From Paracoccus sediminilitoris (lineage in GTDB: Bacteria > Pseudomonadota > Alphaproteobacteria > Rhodobacterales > Rhodobacteraceae): 64,000 nt of DNA. The DNA lies in the NCBI RefSeq assembly GCF_003259195.1, contig NZ_QJPK01000001.1, positions 248,001 through 312,000 on the forward strand. Direction: 5' to 3'. Both the position numbers and the translations under genes were made by a program. The notes beneath the pieces are model-generated. The model was given only the letters and a program-made list of their open reading frames with translations, had not been told where the DNA came from and ran no database searches. Numbering within the stretch: position 1 is the first letter of the stretch; each line of letters begins with the position of its first letter. Shown here in pieces: positions 55,432 to 64,000 of this stretch.

Positions 55432-56034
55432 ATGACCGATGCCTCGCAACTGTATCTGATGACCCCTGCCGGCGCGCAGGCCCACGCCCTTGGTCCCATG
55501 CTGGCCGAGGTGATGGACCGTTTCGCGCCCTCCTGCCTGCGCATCCGCAGCGGCGGAGAGGAAGACGAGCTGGGCCGCCTTGCCGACATGGCGCGCGAGA
55601 TCGCCCATGCCCGCGACGTGGCCGTGGTGATCGACGACCATGTCAAGCTGGCCCTGCGCCACGGGCTGGACGGGGTCCACCTGAACGACGGCGCGCGCAG
55701 CGTGCGCTATGCCCGCAAGGAACTGGGCGATGATGCCATCGTCGGCGCCTTCTGCGGCGCCTCGCGCCACGAGGGGATGACCGCCGCCGAAGCTGGGGCA
55801 GACTATGTGTCCTTCGGTCCGGTGGGCGATTCCGCGCTCTACAAGAACGAGGTCGTGGACCTGGAGCTGTTCCAGTGGTGGTCCGAAATGATCGAGGTTC
55901 CCGTCGTGGCCGAAGGCGCCATCACCCGCGACCTGATCGCCCAGCTGTCGCCCATCAGCGATTTCATCGCGCTTGGCCCGGAAATCTGGACCCAGGACGA
56001 CCCCATCGCGGCGCTGTCGCAGATCTGGGCCTGA
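55432..56034 (+). CDS. thiamine phosphate synthase (ThiE/TenI-like)
   Basis: 200 residues. The TIM-barrel phosphate synthase pattern is seen in VVIDDHVKLALRHGLDGVHLNDG, AFCGASRHEGMTAAEAGADYVSFGPV and VPVVAEGAITRDL. ThiE joins the pyrimidine and thiazole halves of thiamine. Canonical ThiE has GVHLGQ where this has GVHLND, so a TenI-like or divergent paralogue is possible. AAAGGAG lies 8 bases before ATG 55432. No other thiamine genes are adjacent. Confidence 0.78.
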   Translation: MTDASQLYLMTPAGAQAHALGPMLAEVMDRFAPSCLRIRSGGEEDELGRLADMAREIAHARDVAVVIDDHVKLALRHGLDGVHLNDGARSVRYARKELGDDAIVGAFCGASRHEGMTAAEAGADYVSFGPVGDSALYKNEVVDLELFQWWSEMIEVPVVAEGAITRDLIAQLSPISDFIALGPEIWTQDDPIAALSQIWA

Positions 56035-56059
56035 GCACCGCCCGACCGGAACCGGGCTG

Positions 56060-57682
56060 CTAGCTGCCGCGCAGACGGCTTTCGAACAGCAGCCCTTCCT
56101 CGTCCAGGATCGGATGCGCGACCGAGATGAAATGCGCGTTGATGCGCTTGAGGTCGCGCAGGATGTCCAGATGGACCGATGACGTCTCGCGCGTTTCCTG
56201 AACGCCTTCGCGCAGGCGGATCAGGTGGCGCTGCGAGGATTGGCGTTCCAGGTTCCTGATCTCGACCTTCAGCTCCATCAGGCGTCGCGCCAGCTCGCGG
56301 TCGCGTGTCATGAAGACGGTCTGCGCCAGTCGCAGCACCTCGAAGGTCTGCAGGAACATGGTGTCCAGTTCCTTGTAGCCCTCGTCGGAAAAGCGCAGCT
56401 GCAGGCCGATCTTCTTGCGGACCTGCACGGCCAGCCCGCGGTCGATGATGTCGCCCACATGTTCCAGGTTGATGACGTAATCCAGGATGTTGATCGTGTG
56501 CCGGCGTTCGGCCTCGGTCGCGCCCCGCCCCAGACGCGACAGATAGGTCTTGACCTGCTGCTGTCGCAGATCGACGCGCTGTTCCAGCGTCACCACCTCG
56601 GCCAGGGGGGCGTCATCGCTTTTGCGAAAGGCGACGCGGGTCTGATCCAGCATCCGTTCGATGACGTCGCCGATGTCCAGCGCCTGGCGGCTGGCCCCGG
56701 CCAAGGCCATCTGCGGGGTTTCCAGGGCGGCCTCCTCCAGCCATTGGGGGGCGTTGTCGCCCTGCGGTTCCTGGTCGGGCAGCAGGCGGCGCAGGGACCG
56801 CGTCAGGGGACGTGCCAGGGGCCAGACCAGCGCCGCCAGCAGCAGGTTGAACCCCAGATGCGCCATGACCGCCAGCCCGGCATAGGGCATATCCAGCAGC
56901 ACCTGCCCCGCCAGACCCGCGAATGGCAAGGCCAGCAACGCCCCGCCCGCCCGGACCACCAGGTTGCCCACCGTCAGCCGACGCGTGGCGGCCTTGGACT
57001 GCAGCGTGGCCAGCACGGGCGGAATGGCCCCGCCGATATTGGCCCCCAGCACCATCACCACCGCCAGCCCGGGCGGCAAGTCCAGCGACAGGACCAGCAG
57101 AACGGCGGCCAGCGATGACGAACAGATCAGCGCCAATCCAGTCGCGAACAGCAGGGCGACGGGCCAGGCCTGGTCCAGCAGGACGATGAAACCGGCCATC
57201 GCGGGGGAAGCGCGCAAAGGCTGCGTGGCCGCGCCCAAAAGCGACAGCGACACCAGCATCAATGCGATCCCGATCAGCGCCCTGCCCGTCCCCGCCCATG
57301 TGGCATCGTCGCGCCGCGACATCACATAGCCCACAAGCAGCAGGAAAGGGCTGATCGCCTCGATCCCCGCCGACACGATCAGGGCCGTCAGCGCCGTCCC
57401 GACATTCGCACCCAAAAGGACGATCTGGGCCATGCGTCCGCGGATCATACCGCGATCGACAAAGGACGCGGTCAGCAAGGCGGTCGCGGTCGAACTTTGC
57501 AGCCCAAGCGTCGCCACCAGCCCCGACAGGAAGGCCCGGCCCCCGGTTCGCGTTCCCAGCCCGATCGCCGTCTTGAGACGCAGGCCGAATGCCTTGGTGG
57601 CGCCATCGCGCACCAGGCCCAGGCCGAACAGCAACAGCGCAACCGCGCCGCCGATCTGGATGAATGCCAGCAAAGAAGCCAC
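56060..57682 (-). CDS. Na/Pi cotransporter family protein with PhoU-like C-terminus
   Basis: About 540 residues. The N-terminal ~300 residues are multi-helical and contain the paired Na/Pi repeats, with GLQSSTATALL (QSS motif) and a second, diverged repeat (CSSSLAAVLLV; LGANIGGAIPP). The C-terminal ~200 residues form a PhoU-like helical domain. The protein probably moves phosphate with sodium across the inner membrane. GTG 57682 has GGGAAGG 7 bases upstream; ATG 57709, nine codons earlier, has no properly spaced site and is the alternative start. Confidence 0.9.
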   Translation of the reverse strand: MASLLAFIQIGGAVALLLFGLGLVRDGATKAFGLRLKTAIGLGTRTGGRAFLSGLVATLGLQSSTATALLTASFVDRGMIRGRMAQIVLLGANVGTALTALIVSAGIEAISPFLLLVGYVMSRRDDATWAGTGRALIGIALMLVSLSLLGAATQPLRASPAMAGFIVLLDQAWPVALLFATGLALICSSSLAAVLLVLSLDLPPGLAVVMVLGANIGGAIPPVLATLQSKAATRRLTVGNLVVRAGGALLALPFAGLAGQVLLDMPYAGLAVMAHLGFNLLLAALVWPLARPLTRSLRRLLPDQEPQGDNAPQWLEEAALETPQMALAGASRQALDIGDVIERMLDQTRVAFRKSDDAPLAEVVTLEQRVDLRQQQVKTYLSRLGRGATEAERRHTINILDYVINLEHVGDIIDRGLAVQVRKKIGLQLRFSDEGYKELDTMFLQTFEVLRLAQTVFMTRDRELARRLMELKVEIRNLERQSSQRHLIRLREGVQETRETSSVHLDILRDLKRINAHFISVAHPILDEEGLLFESRLRGS

Positions 57683-57709
57683 TGCGGAACCTTCCCGCCC
57701 CGCCGACAT

Positions 57710-58097
57710 CCTGCGTCATCCGGAGCATTTCGGAAAAGCTTGCCAATTTGCCCGCGCAGGTCAAGCCAAACCACGCCTTCCGCACATGGGACGCAGCAAT
57801 CGCTGTGACTTGTGGGCACCCGGCCTGTGAAGGCAGGCGACCCGATTTCCCCGTTCCACCTTAAGAGAGAAGGAAGCGGGGTTCCATCGTCAGGCGCGCA
57901 CGTAGGCAAACGGGGACGTTTCCCCGATGCTGACAAGGCCCAAGCGCAGGGGAGTGCTTAAAAGGCCGCAGGATCGTTCGGAATGGTGCCCCATAGGCGC
58001 TTTGTCACGGGCCCAGGCTCACCTCAGGACAGACGGCAAAGGGTTTGGTCAACAGCTCGGCGCTTTTGGTATGGGGCCGGGCCTGGCCATCGCGGCT
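57710..58097. other. intergenic region between Na/Pi transporter and tctA
   Basis: About 390 bases without a supported gene. A small inverted repeat (57911-57916 with 57921-57926) could be a weak terminator for tctA. The promoter of the Na/Pi transporter should lie in the part nearest 57710. Long frames crossing the region are antisense to tctA and not real. Confidence 0.5.
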
Positions 58098-59606
58098 CTA
58101 GCTGCCCCTCTTCTCCTGAAGTCCATGCTTGCGATGCTTCACAAAGCCATAGATCAGAAGCGCCACCGTTGCGATCCCGAAGCCGCAGGCGATCGGACGC
58201 TCCAGAAAAATCATCGGATCACCGCGCGAGATCAACAAGGCGCGCCGCAGGTTCGTCTCGATCAGCGGGCCCAGCACGAAGCCGAGGAGCAGCAGTGCCG
58301 GACTGAAGGCGGCCTGGGTCAGCGCATAGCCGATGACGCCGATCCCGGCCACCATGACGATGTCGAAGGTCGAACCGCGCACCGAGTAGACCCCGAGGCA
58401 GACGAAGATGATGATCGCGGGGTAAAGCCAGCGGAACGGGATGCGCAGCATCGCCACCCAGATCCCGATCAACGGCAGGTTCAGGACCAGCAGGAACAGG
58501 TTGCCGATCCCGAAGCTGATGACCAGCCCCCAGAACATGTCCGGGTGGGCCTCCAGCATCATCGGGCCGGGCTGGATGCCGTGGATCACCAGCGCGCCCA
58601 GCATCAGCGCCATGATCGGATCGCCCGGGATGCCCAGGGTCAGCGTCGGGACGAAGGCGGTGATCGAGGCCGAATTGTTGGCGGCCTCGGGGCCCGCGAC
58701 TCCCTCGATGGCGCCTTTTCCAAAGCGTTCGGGCTGGCGGGCGACGCGCCGTTCCAGCGCATAGCTGAGGAAGGAGGAGATGGTCGATCCGGTGCCCGGC
58801 AACGCGCCAAAGAAGCCGCCAAGCGCGGTACCGCGGGCGATGGGCGCCACCAGCCGGCGCAGATCGTCCCGCGTGGGCACCAGTTCCCGCAGGCTGACGC
58901 GGGCGGGCGGGCCGTCATGTTCGGCCTTGCGGATGTTGCCGATGATCTCGGCCAGGCCGAAAAGGCCCATCGCCAAGGCGACCAGGTTGATGCCGTCCAA
59001 AAGCTGGACCTGTCCGAAGGTGAAGCGTTGGGCGCCCGAATTCACGTCCGTACCCACGCATCCCAGGATCACGCCCAGCACCACCATCGCCAGGCTCTTG
59101 GACAGGCGCCCCTCGCCGATTGTCGATGCCGCGACCAGACCCAGCACCATCATCGCCGCGTAATCGGCCGCCCCGAAGCTGGTCGCCAGCTGGCTGAGCC
59201 CGCCCGCCAACAGCACCAGGATCACGATCCCCAGCATCGATCCCGCGAAGGACGAGATCATAGCCGTGAAAAGCGCAACCCCCGCCCGGCCCTGCTGGGC
59301 CATCGGATAGCCGTCCAGCGTGGTCACCGCCGATTGCGGCGTGCCCGGCAGACGCAGCAGGATCGAGGCGACCGCCCCGCCATATTGTGCGCCGTAATAG
59401 ACCGCAGCCAACATGACCAGCGCAGCCTCGGAGGAGATATAGTAGGTGATCGGCAGCAGCAGCGTGATTGCCGCCATCGCGCCGATGCCCGGCAGAACGC
59501 CGACCAGCGTGCCCAGAACCGCACCCAGAAGGCTGTAGATCAACACCCCCGGCTGCAACGCAACCGCCAGCCCGTGGGCCAGGCCCTCCATCGTCGTCAT
59601 CGCCAT
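58098..59606 (-). CDS. tripartite tricarboxylate transporter permease TctA
   Basis: The 502-residue large membrane subunit has about twelve helices. Family landmarks are GTLVGVLPGIGAMAAITLLLP near the start, LRLPGTPQSAVTTLDGYPMAQQG, and GGFFGALPGTGSTISSF with GPEAANNSASI in the second half. With TctB and the periplasmic TctC it imports carboxylates by secondary transport. Its start overlaps the tctB stop region by 10 bases. Order tctC-tctB-tctA on one strand forms an operon; the substrate is unknown. Confidence 0.94.
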   Translation of the reverse strand: MAMTTMEGLAHGLAVALQPGVLIYSLLGAVLGTLVGVLPGIGAMAAITLLLPITYYISSEAALVMLAAVYYGAQYGGAVASILLRLPGTPQSAVTTLDGYPMAQQGRAGVALFTAMISSFAGSMLGIVILVLLAGGLSQLATSFGAADYAAMMVLGLVAASTIGEGRLSKSLAMVVLGVILGCVGTDVNSGAQRFTFGQVQLLDGINLVALAMGLFGLAEIIGNIRKAEHDGPPARVSLRELVPTRDDLRRLVAPIARGTALGGFFGALPGTGSTISSFLSYALERRVARQPERFGKGAIEGVAGPEAANNSASITAFVPTLTLGIPGDPIMALMLGALVIHGIQPGPMMLEAHPDMFWGLVISFGIGNLFLLVLNLPLIGIWVAMLRIPFRWLYPAIIIFVCLGVYSVRGSTFDIVMVAGIGVIGYALTQAAFSPALLLLGFVLGPLIETNLRRALLISRGDPMIFLERPIACGFGIATVALLIYGFVKHRKHGLQEKRGS

Positions 59607-60046
59607 GCCCCCGGCCAGACAGGCAGCGACATGTTTAGCCCCTGCACGAAGACCAGCCAGACCAGCGCCGTGACCGCGATTGTCAGCCCCAGCCGCCAGC
59701 CAAGGCCCCGCCGCGGGGCGACGGCACTGGCGATCAGCACCGTCAGCGCCGTCGTCAGAAGGACGCCCAAGCCGTCCAGCGCCAAGCCGAAGACCAGCAG
59801 CGCCGTGACGACGGCGATGGTCTCGGGCCAGGCGAAGGGGCGGCGTTGGCCGGGCCGGCCCATCGCCGGGATGGCGATCAAGGCGCCCAGCCCCGCAAGC
59901 AGCAGCCCAAGCGTCACCGGAAAGAAGCCCGGCCCCATTCGCCGCAGACTGCCCATGTCATAACTGACCCAGGCATAGCCCGCGACAGCCAGCCCGGTCA
60001 GGGCCAGGATCACGCCCCAGCCAAGGTCATAGAGGTCGCGGCGCAT
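59597..60046 (-). CDS. tripartite tricarboxylate transporter small permease TctB
   Basis: 149 residues with four hydrophobic helices. MGPGFFPVTLGLLLAGLGALI near residue 37 is the typical TctB signature. It is the small membrane subunit that pairs with TctA. It starts 12 bases after the tctC stop and overlaps tctA by 10 bases. Confidence 0.92.
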   Translation of the reverse strand: MRRDLYDLGWGVILALTGLAVAGYAWVSYDMGSLRRMGPGFFPVTLGLLLAGLGALIAIPAMGRPGQRRPFAWPETIAVVTALLVFGLALDGLGVLLTTALTVLIASAVAPRRGLGWRLGLTIAVTALVWLVFVQGLNMSLPVWPGAWR

Positions 60047-60058
60047 CGGAATTCAGCC

Positions 60059-61036
60059 CTATTGCGTTGCCTGCACCGTGTCGATCACGCCGCCCCAGAG
60101 CGCGGTGTCATCCGTGATCCGCTGCGCCAGATCCTCGGGCGTGCCGGGCTGTGCCTGCCAACCCATCGCCAGCAACCGCTCGCGCACCTTGTCATCGGCC
60201 AGGATGGTGTTCAGCTCGGTGTTAAGACGCTCGATCACGGCCGGATCGGTCGCAGCCGGGGCAATGAACGCGTTCCACAGCTCGGCCCGGAAATCATCGG
60301 GTAGGCCTGCGATTCCCGCGATCACCGGCACATCCGGCACCTGCGCAAAGGGTTCCGCCGATGTGACGCCCAGCATCTTCATCTTGCCAGCCTCGACCTG
60401 CGGCAACGCTGCCGAGGGGGCCATGAACCCGCTGTCGATCTCTCCGCCAAGGATCGAGGTCGTGACTTCGGCATAGCTCTGGAAGGGAATGTGGAACAGC
60501 TGGACGCCAGCGGCGTCGGCGAACAGTTCCGCCGTCAGATGTGCGCCCGATCCCTCGCCGACCGAACCATAGCTGATCGCCTCGGGCTCGGCGGCCGCGT
60601 CGATGAAGCCGGCCAGATCGTCGGCCGGAAAATCGGCGCCCACGGCCAGGACCAGCGGGCTGGTCGCGATCAGGCCGACCGGGGCGATGTCGGTTGCCGG
60701 ATCATAGCCCAGATCGGGGATAAGCCGTTGCGCCGTCGTCAACGGGCCATTGATGTTGATGCTGAAACTGTCGCCACCGCGTGCCAGCATCTGCTGGACC
60801 GCGATCACGCCGCCGGCGCCGGGGCGGTTCTCGACGACGACCGGCTTGCCCAGCGCCTCGGCCAACGGCTCGGCCACAAGACGCGCAATGGTGTCGGGGG
60901 AAGAACCCGCGGGGAAGCCGACAAAGATATGCACCGGGCCCGCAGGCCAATCCTGCGCCATCGCGGCCGAGGATAGGGCGCATCCGGCAAGCAAGGCGGC
61001 GGCGACCGCTGCGCGGCGTGTCTGGCGATGGTTCAT
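60059..61036 (-). CDS. tripartite tricarboxylate transporter substrate-binding protein TctC
   Basis: 325 residues with a signal peptide (about 1-27, ending SAAMA). The mature start WPAGPVHIFVGFPAGSSPDTIARLVAEPLAEALG and VVVENRPGAGGVIAVQQ are hallmarks of Bug/TctC receptors. It captures the substrate in the periplasm for TctA/TctB. The Bug family binds diverse carboxylates, so no ligand is assigned. It is the first gene of the leftward tctCBA operon. Confidence 0.94.
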   Translation of the reverse strand: MNHRQTRRAAVAAALLAGCALSSAAMAQDWPAGPVHIFVGFPAGSSPDTIARLVAEPLAEALGKPVVVENRPGAGGVIAVQQMLARGGDSFSININGPLTTAQRLIPDLGYDPATDIAPVGLIATSPLVLAVGADFPADDLAGFIDAAAEPEAISYGSVGEGSGAHLTAELFADAAGVQLFHIPFQSYAEVTTSILGGEIDSGFMAPSAALPQVEAGKMKMLGVTSAEPFAQVPDVPVIAGIAGLPDDFRAELWNAFIAPAATDPAVIERLNTELNTILADDKVRERLLAMGWQAQPGTPEDLAQRITDDTALWGGVIDTVQATQ

Positions 61037-61379
61037 ATGAGGCTCCCCCGAAGAATGATGCTCTGTTTGTTGCCTGTGCCGGCAGGGGCGTCAATGGGGG
61101 CGGCAGCGGACAGATGGGTGTGGTGCCTTGATGCGCGTCGCACCGATCCTCAATCCGGCCCGACCGACTGCCGCGCGCGATGCATGCGGAACCTTCGCTT
61201 TGGTCCCGCTCACATGGCCTGCTCCGCGGACCAGGCAAGGCGGTTTCCCCAAGGCGCAGGACGCCGCGAGGTCGCCCGGAATGGGTTTCCGCCTTGCGAC
61301 AGGACGGATGCTTTGCTCAGCGCCCAGTGTTGCGCCTAAAGTCAAAAAATGACCCTGAGGCCAATGACGAGCCCATCCC
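61037..61379. other. intergenic region between tctC and the GNAT gene
   Basis: About 340 bases between divergent genes. It should hold both promoters. No clear -35/-10 pair, gene or repeat is seen. Confidence 0.5.
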
Positions 61380-61838
61380 ATGTCAGATCTGAAACTCGAA
61401 GCCGTACGGAATGCGGATGCCCGACGCCTGGCAGACCTGAGGGTCGAGGCCATGCGGCCAAGCCTGGAGGCCGCCGGAAGGTTCGATCCCGCCCGCGCCA
61501 GACGCCGGTTTCTGGATGCGTTCACCGCCAAGGACACAAGGATGATCCGGTGCGGTCGCGACCTGGCCGGGTTTATCGTCGTTCGAAGGTGGCCCGATCA
61601 TCTCTATCTGGATCACCTCTATATCATTCTGTCGTTTCAAAGACGCGGGATCGGCGGCCACGTGATCAACGCGCTGAAGCACGAGGCGCAGGCTCGGATG
61701 GTTCCCATTCGCCTCACGGCGCTGAGGGGCAGTCCCGCCAATGATTTCTACACATCATGCGGGTTCCAGCTGCTGTCGTACGATAGCCAGGACAACCTCT
61801 ATCAGTGGAACCCAATGGTCAGCAGCCCGGCGCGTTAG
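61380..61838 (+). CDS. GNAT family N-acetyltransferase
   Basis: 152 residues. The acetyl-CoA site is visible in LYIILSFQRRGIGGHVINAL (QRRGIG as the Q/RxxGxG/A loop), and NDFYTSCGFQLLSY is the usual C-terminal FYxxxGF motif. The acceptor substrate is unknown; small GNATs acetylate amines, antibiotics or proteins. The ribosome site is weak. It stands alone between two tricarboxylate transporter loci. Confidence 0.85.
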   Translation: MSDLKLEAVRNADARRLADLRVEAMRPSLEAAGRFDPARARRRFLDAFTAKDTRMIRCGRDLAGFIVVRRWPDHLYLDHLYIILSFQRRGIGGHVINALKHEAQARMVPIRLTALRGSPANDFYTSCGFQLLSYDSQDNLYQWNPMVSSPAR

Positions 61839-62154
61839 TGGTCAATCTGCGATGGCCCGCCCTTGACCGCCGTCCCTATCGCTTGGCGACCATTCGCATG
61901 GGTTAACCCCATGGGGTTACCCGGGCGCGATCATCTAGCGTTCTTGGATGTATTGATCGATTTCCCAAGATCCTGCGGACCGCTAGGGTCAATGCCGACA
62001 TCAGCCTCTTCCCCGCCCCACAATTCTTGAACATGCGGGCTCAGGCGCCATCGGCGCGGCTTTGACCTTCACTCTATCTGCCCCAGTCAGACGCCGGAAC
62101 AGGCAATGGCGGCCGTGTGAAACGGCCGCCAAAGAATGCTGGTACGCGTCAGGG
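61839..62154. other. intergenic region with palindrome and hairpin
   Basis: About 315 bases between convergent genes. It contains a perfect 16-bp palindrome (61904-61919, core CCCCATGGGG) and, near the fusion permease stop, a 9-bp stem hairpin (62109-62117 with 62123-62131, 5-base loop) that may be a terminator although it lacks a T run. No gene is seen. Confidence 0.6.
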
Positions 62155-64000
62155 TCAGAACAGCAGCGGTGGAATGATCCCTTCGGGCAGGCGCAACGTC
62201 ATGGCCCAGGTGATGCCGCTGATGAACCCGACCGCCCCCGCGGTCATCAGCACCGCCTGCACCGGTCGGGCTTTGCCGGCGACGATCAGGAATACCGGGA
62301 AGAACAGCGCCATCGCCGGAACGAAGCCGATCAGCCAGACCAGCCCGACCAGGGCCGCAAAGACCGCCAGATACATCTCGCGTCCCGACCAGGTCCCCGA
62401 CACGGCGCCGCTGGCATCGTCGTCATGGATCTCTGCGACGCGGCCGCGGCGGATGTTGAAGGCAACGCAGAGCGCACCGATCAGCGCCAGAACCCCGATG
62501 GTCATCGGGAAGACCATCCCGAGGAAGCTAAGGCTGAAGCTCTCGGCCAAGCAGAAGGCCGCGACCGCGACCAGCAGCCCCGCGAAGGCCATCTGCCGCC
62601 CGCGCGTCTGCTGGTCGGCCACGTCGCTGGCCCCCTCGCTCGAGACTTCGGCGCCGTAGCGCAGGCCCAGAAAGACAGACACGACGGTGATCAGCGCGAT
62701 GATGATGACGCCCGGGCGCAGCAGCCAGTCCGAACCATAGAACTGCACGGCCTGGTACAGATAGCCCTCGGCCCCCGGTGCCAGCACGAACCCGATCAGC
62801 AGCGCGGGCCGCGGCCAGCCGAACCGGCGCATGTAGATGCCGACGGCGCCCATGATGATCAGCGCCACCAGATCCGCCATCGACCGCGAGGCTTGAAAGG
62901 CCGCGAACATGGCGATCATCACCATGAAGGGCGCCAGATAGACGAAGGGCACCTGCGTCAGACGCGCCACTTGTCGGGCCATCAGCACGCAAAGGCCCGC
63001 ACCGACCACGTTGGCCAGGGCCAGCGACCAGATGATCGTGTAGGTCAGGTCCAGCCGCGTCTCGACCATGGTCACGCCGGGCTGGATGCCCAACAGGACC
63101 ATGCCGCCCAGAAACACCGCCATCGACCCCGAACCGGGCACGCCGAACAGCAAAGTGGGCACCAGCGCCCCGCCTTGGCAGGCGTTGTTGGCGCTTTCGG
63201 GAGCGATGACGCCGCGCACGTCACCCTTGCCGAACTGGCTTCGATCCTTGCTGGTCTGGACAACATGGCTGTAGGCGATCCAGTCGACCACCGCCCCGCC
63301 CAGGCCCGGCAGCGCGCCGATGACGCAGCCGAGGCTGGCGCAGCGGGCGACCAGCCAGGGATGGCCCAGCACATCGCGCACGCCCTTCATCCAGCCGCCG
63401 CCCAGGGGCGTGCTGTCGGAAATGGCCGTGCCGCGCTTCAGCAGGTCGATGATTTCGGGAATGGCAAACAGTCCCATGGCTACGACGACCAGGGGCACCC
63501 CGTCATAAAGATAGTCGATGCCCAGGGTCATGCGCGCCTCGCCGGTGGCCGGCGCGGTGCCGATCGTGCCGATGACCAGCCCCAAGCCCGCGGCGGCGAT
63601 CCCCTTCGTCAGGCTGCGCCCCGACAGGACGGCCACCATGGACAGGCCGAACAGCGTCAGCATGAACAGCTCGGCCGAGGAAAAGGACAGGACCAGCGGC
63701 CGCGCCATGACGATGGCGACCGACAGGACCAAGGCCCCGATCAGACCGCCGATCAGCGAACTGGTGAAGGCGGCCGACAGGGCGCGGGCCGCCTCTCCGC
63801 GCTTGGCCATGGGGAACCCGTCCAATACGGTGGCCTGGCTGGCGCTGGACCCGGGGATCCCCATCATGACGGATGTGAAGGTGTCGCCGGTGGGAATGAC
63901 GGCAACCATGCCGATCAGCATCCCCAGGGCGGCGGTCGGCTCCATCCCGTAAAGGAACGGCAGCAGGATCGACATCCCGGCAATGCCGCCCAGTCCGGGC
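62155..64000 (-). CDS. TctA-TctB fusion permease of a tripartite tricarboxylate transporter, 5' end outside window
   Basis: At least 614 residues are present, and the frame runs off the right edge. The visible start PGLGGIAGMSILLPFLYGM is TctA sequence, followed by GIPGSSASQATVLDGFPMAKRG and IGALPGLGGAVVDW with APESANNACQGG. After about residue 460 of the visible part a TctB-like four-helix segment follows (FCLAESFSLSFLGMVFPMTIGVLALIGAL). It is therefore a fused large and small permease, unlike the split tctB/tctA upstream. Its receptor would lie outside the window. Confidence 0.9.
   Translation of the reverse strand, partial: PGLGGIAGMSILLPFLYGMEPTAALGMLIGMVAVIPTGDTFTSVMMGIPGSSASQATVLDGFPMAKRGEAARALSAAFTSSLIGGLIGALVLSVAIVMARPLVLSFSSAELFMLTLFGLSMVAVLSGRSLTKGIAAAGLGLVIGTIGTAPATGEARMTLGIDYLYDGVPLVVVAMGLFAIPEIIDLLKRGTAISDSTPLGGGWMKGVRDVLGHPWLVARCASLGCVIGALPGLGGAVVDWIAYSHVVQTSKDRSQFGKGDVRGVIAPESANNACQGGALVPTLLFGVPGSGSMAVFLGGMVLLGIQPGVTMVETRLDLTYTIIWSLALANVVGAGLCVLMARQVARLTQVPFVYLAPFMVMIAMFAAFQASRSMADLVALIIMGAVGIYMRRFGWPRPALLIGFVLAPGAEGYLYQAVQFYGSDWLLRPGVIIIALITVVSVFLGLRYGAEVSSEGASDVADQQTRGRQMAFAGLLVAVAAFCLAESFSLSFLGMVFPMTIGVLALIGALCVAFNIRRGRVAEIHDDDASGAVSGTWSGREMYLAVFAALVGLVWLIGFVPAMALFFPVFLIVAGKARPVQAVLMTAGAVGFISGITWAMTLRLPEGIIPPLLF

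Noticed and set aside
57927-59963. A 678-codon open frame on the plus strand
   Set aside because: It is antisense to tctA and tctB, and the product has the Arg/Gln/His-rich makeup of a shadow frame.
1-64000. CRISPR arrays and insertion sequences
   Set aside because: No regularly spaced repeat-spacer array, Cas gene or transposase was found; the 21-bp array lacks spacers of CRISPR length.

Overview
The window looks like the chromosome of a Rhodobacterales alphaproteobacterium, most likely Paracoccus or a close relative. The reasons are high GC, the pgi-pgl-zwf and edd Entner-Doudoroff genes, the murA / DUF2948 / hisD / UPF0262 / low-molecular-weight phosphatase cluster, ctaA, PreT/PreA and abundant TRAP (tripartite ATP-independent periplasmic) and tripartite tricarboxylate (TTT) transporters. 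This is a judgement from gene content; no database was searched.

Bases 1-17254 are core chromosome: the end of a lipid A-type acyltransferase, a class II DAHP synthase, a GlxA/AraC regulator, ftsY, the sugar-phosphate operon zwf-pgl-pgi, rlmI with an overlapping PIN-domain gene, edd, a LysR regulator, a DUF1127 gene, and a six-gene leftward operon (59-aa ORF, murA, DUF2948, hisD, UPF0262, phosphatase). A tRNA-Thr(GGT) closes this block.

Bases 17304-38117 are a genomic island of about 20.8 kb inserted in the 3' end of that tRNA. A tyrosine integrase follows the tRNA, and a 29-bp copy of the tRNA end (28/29 identical) marks the far border. The cargo is mostly DNA defence and maintenance: a 951-residue HIT-like / PLD / SF2 helicase / DUF3427 protein with a divergent nuclease-like partner; a type I restriction system (hsdM, hsdS, hsdR) with a frameshifted GIY-YIG gene inside it; a gene-poor segment with five AYGTWACRT sites spaced exactly 21 bp apart; a PhoD-like phosphatase; a HipBA toxin-antitoxin pair; a putative HxH-motif replication-type protein divergent from an XRE-type regulator; and a uracil-DNA-glycosylase-like protein. 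The best candidates for undescribed biology are the HIT-PLD-helicase pair and the 21-bp array.

Bases 38118-64000 return to chromosome. A TAXI-type TRAP transporter sits beside a DctB/DctD-like two-component system whose regulator carries GAFPGA instead of GAFTGA. Then come a small kinase, a PepSY/two-component cluster with an unusual periplasmic protein built of 67-residue repeats, preT-preA (pyrimidine reduction), an M32 carboxypeptidase, ctaA, a TrmJ-like methyltransferase, a ThiE-like protein, a Na/Pi cotransporter, a complete TTT transporter (tctC-tctB-tctA), a GNAT acetyltransferase and the start-less end of a TctA-TctB fusion permease cut by the window edge.
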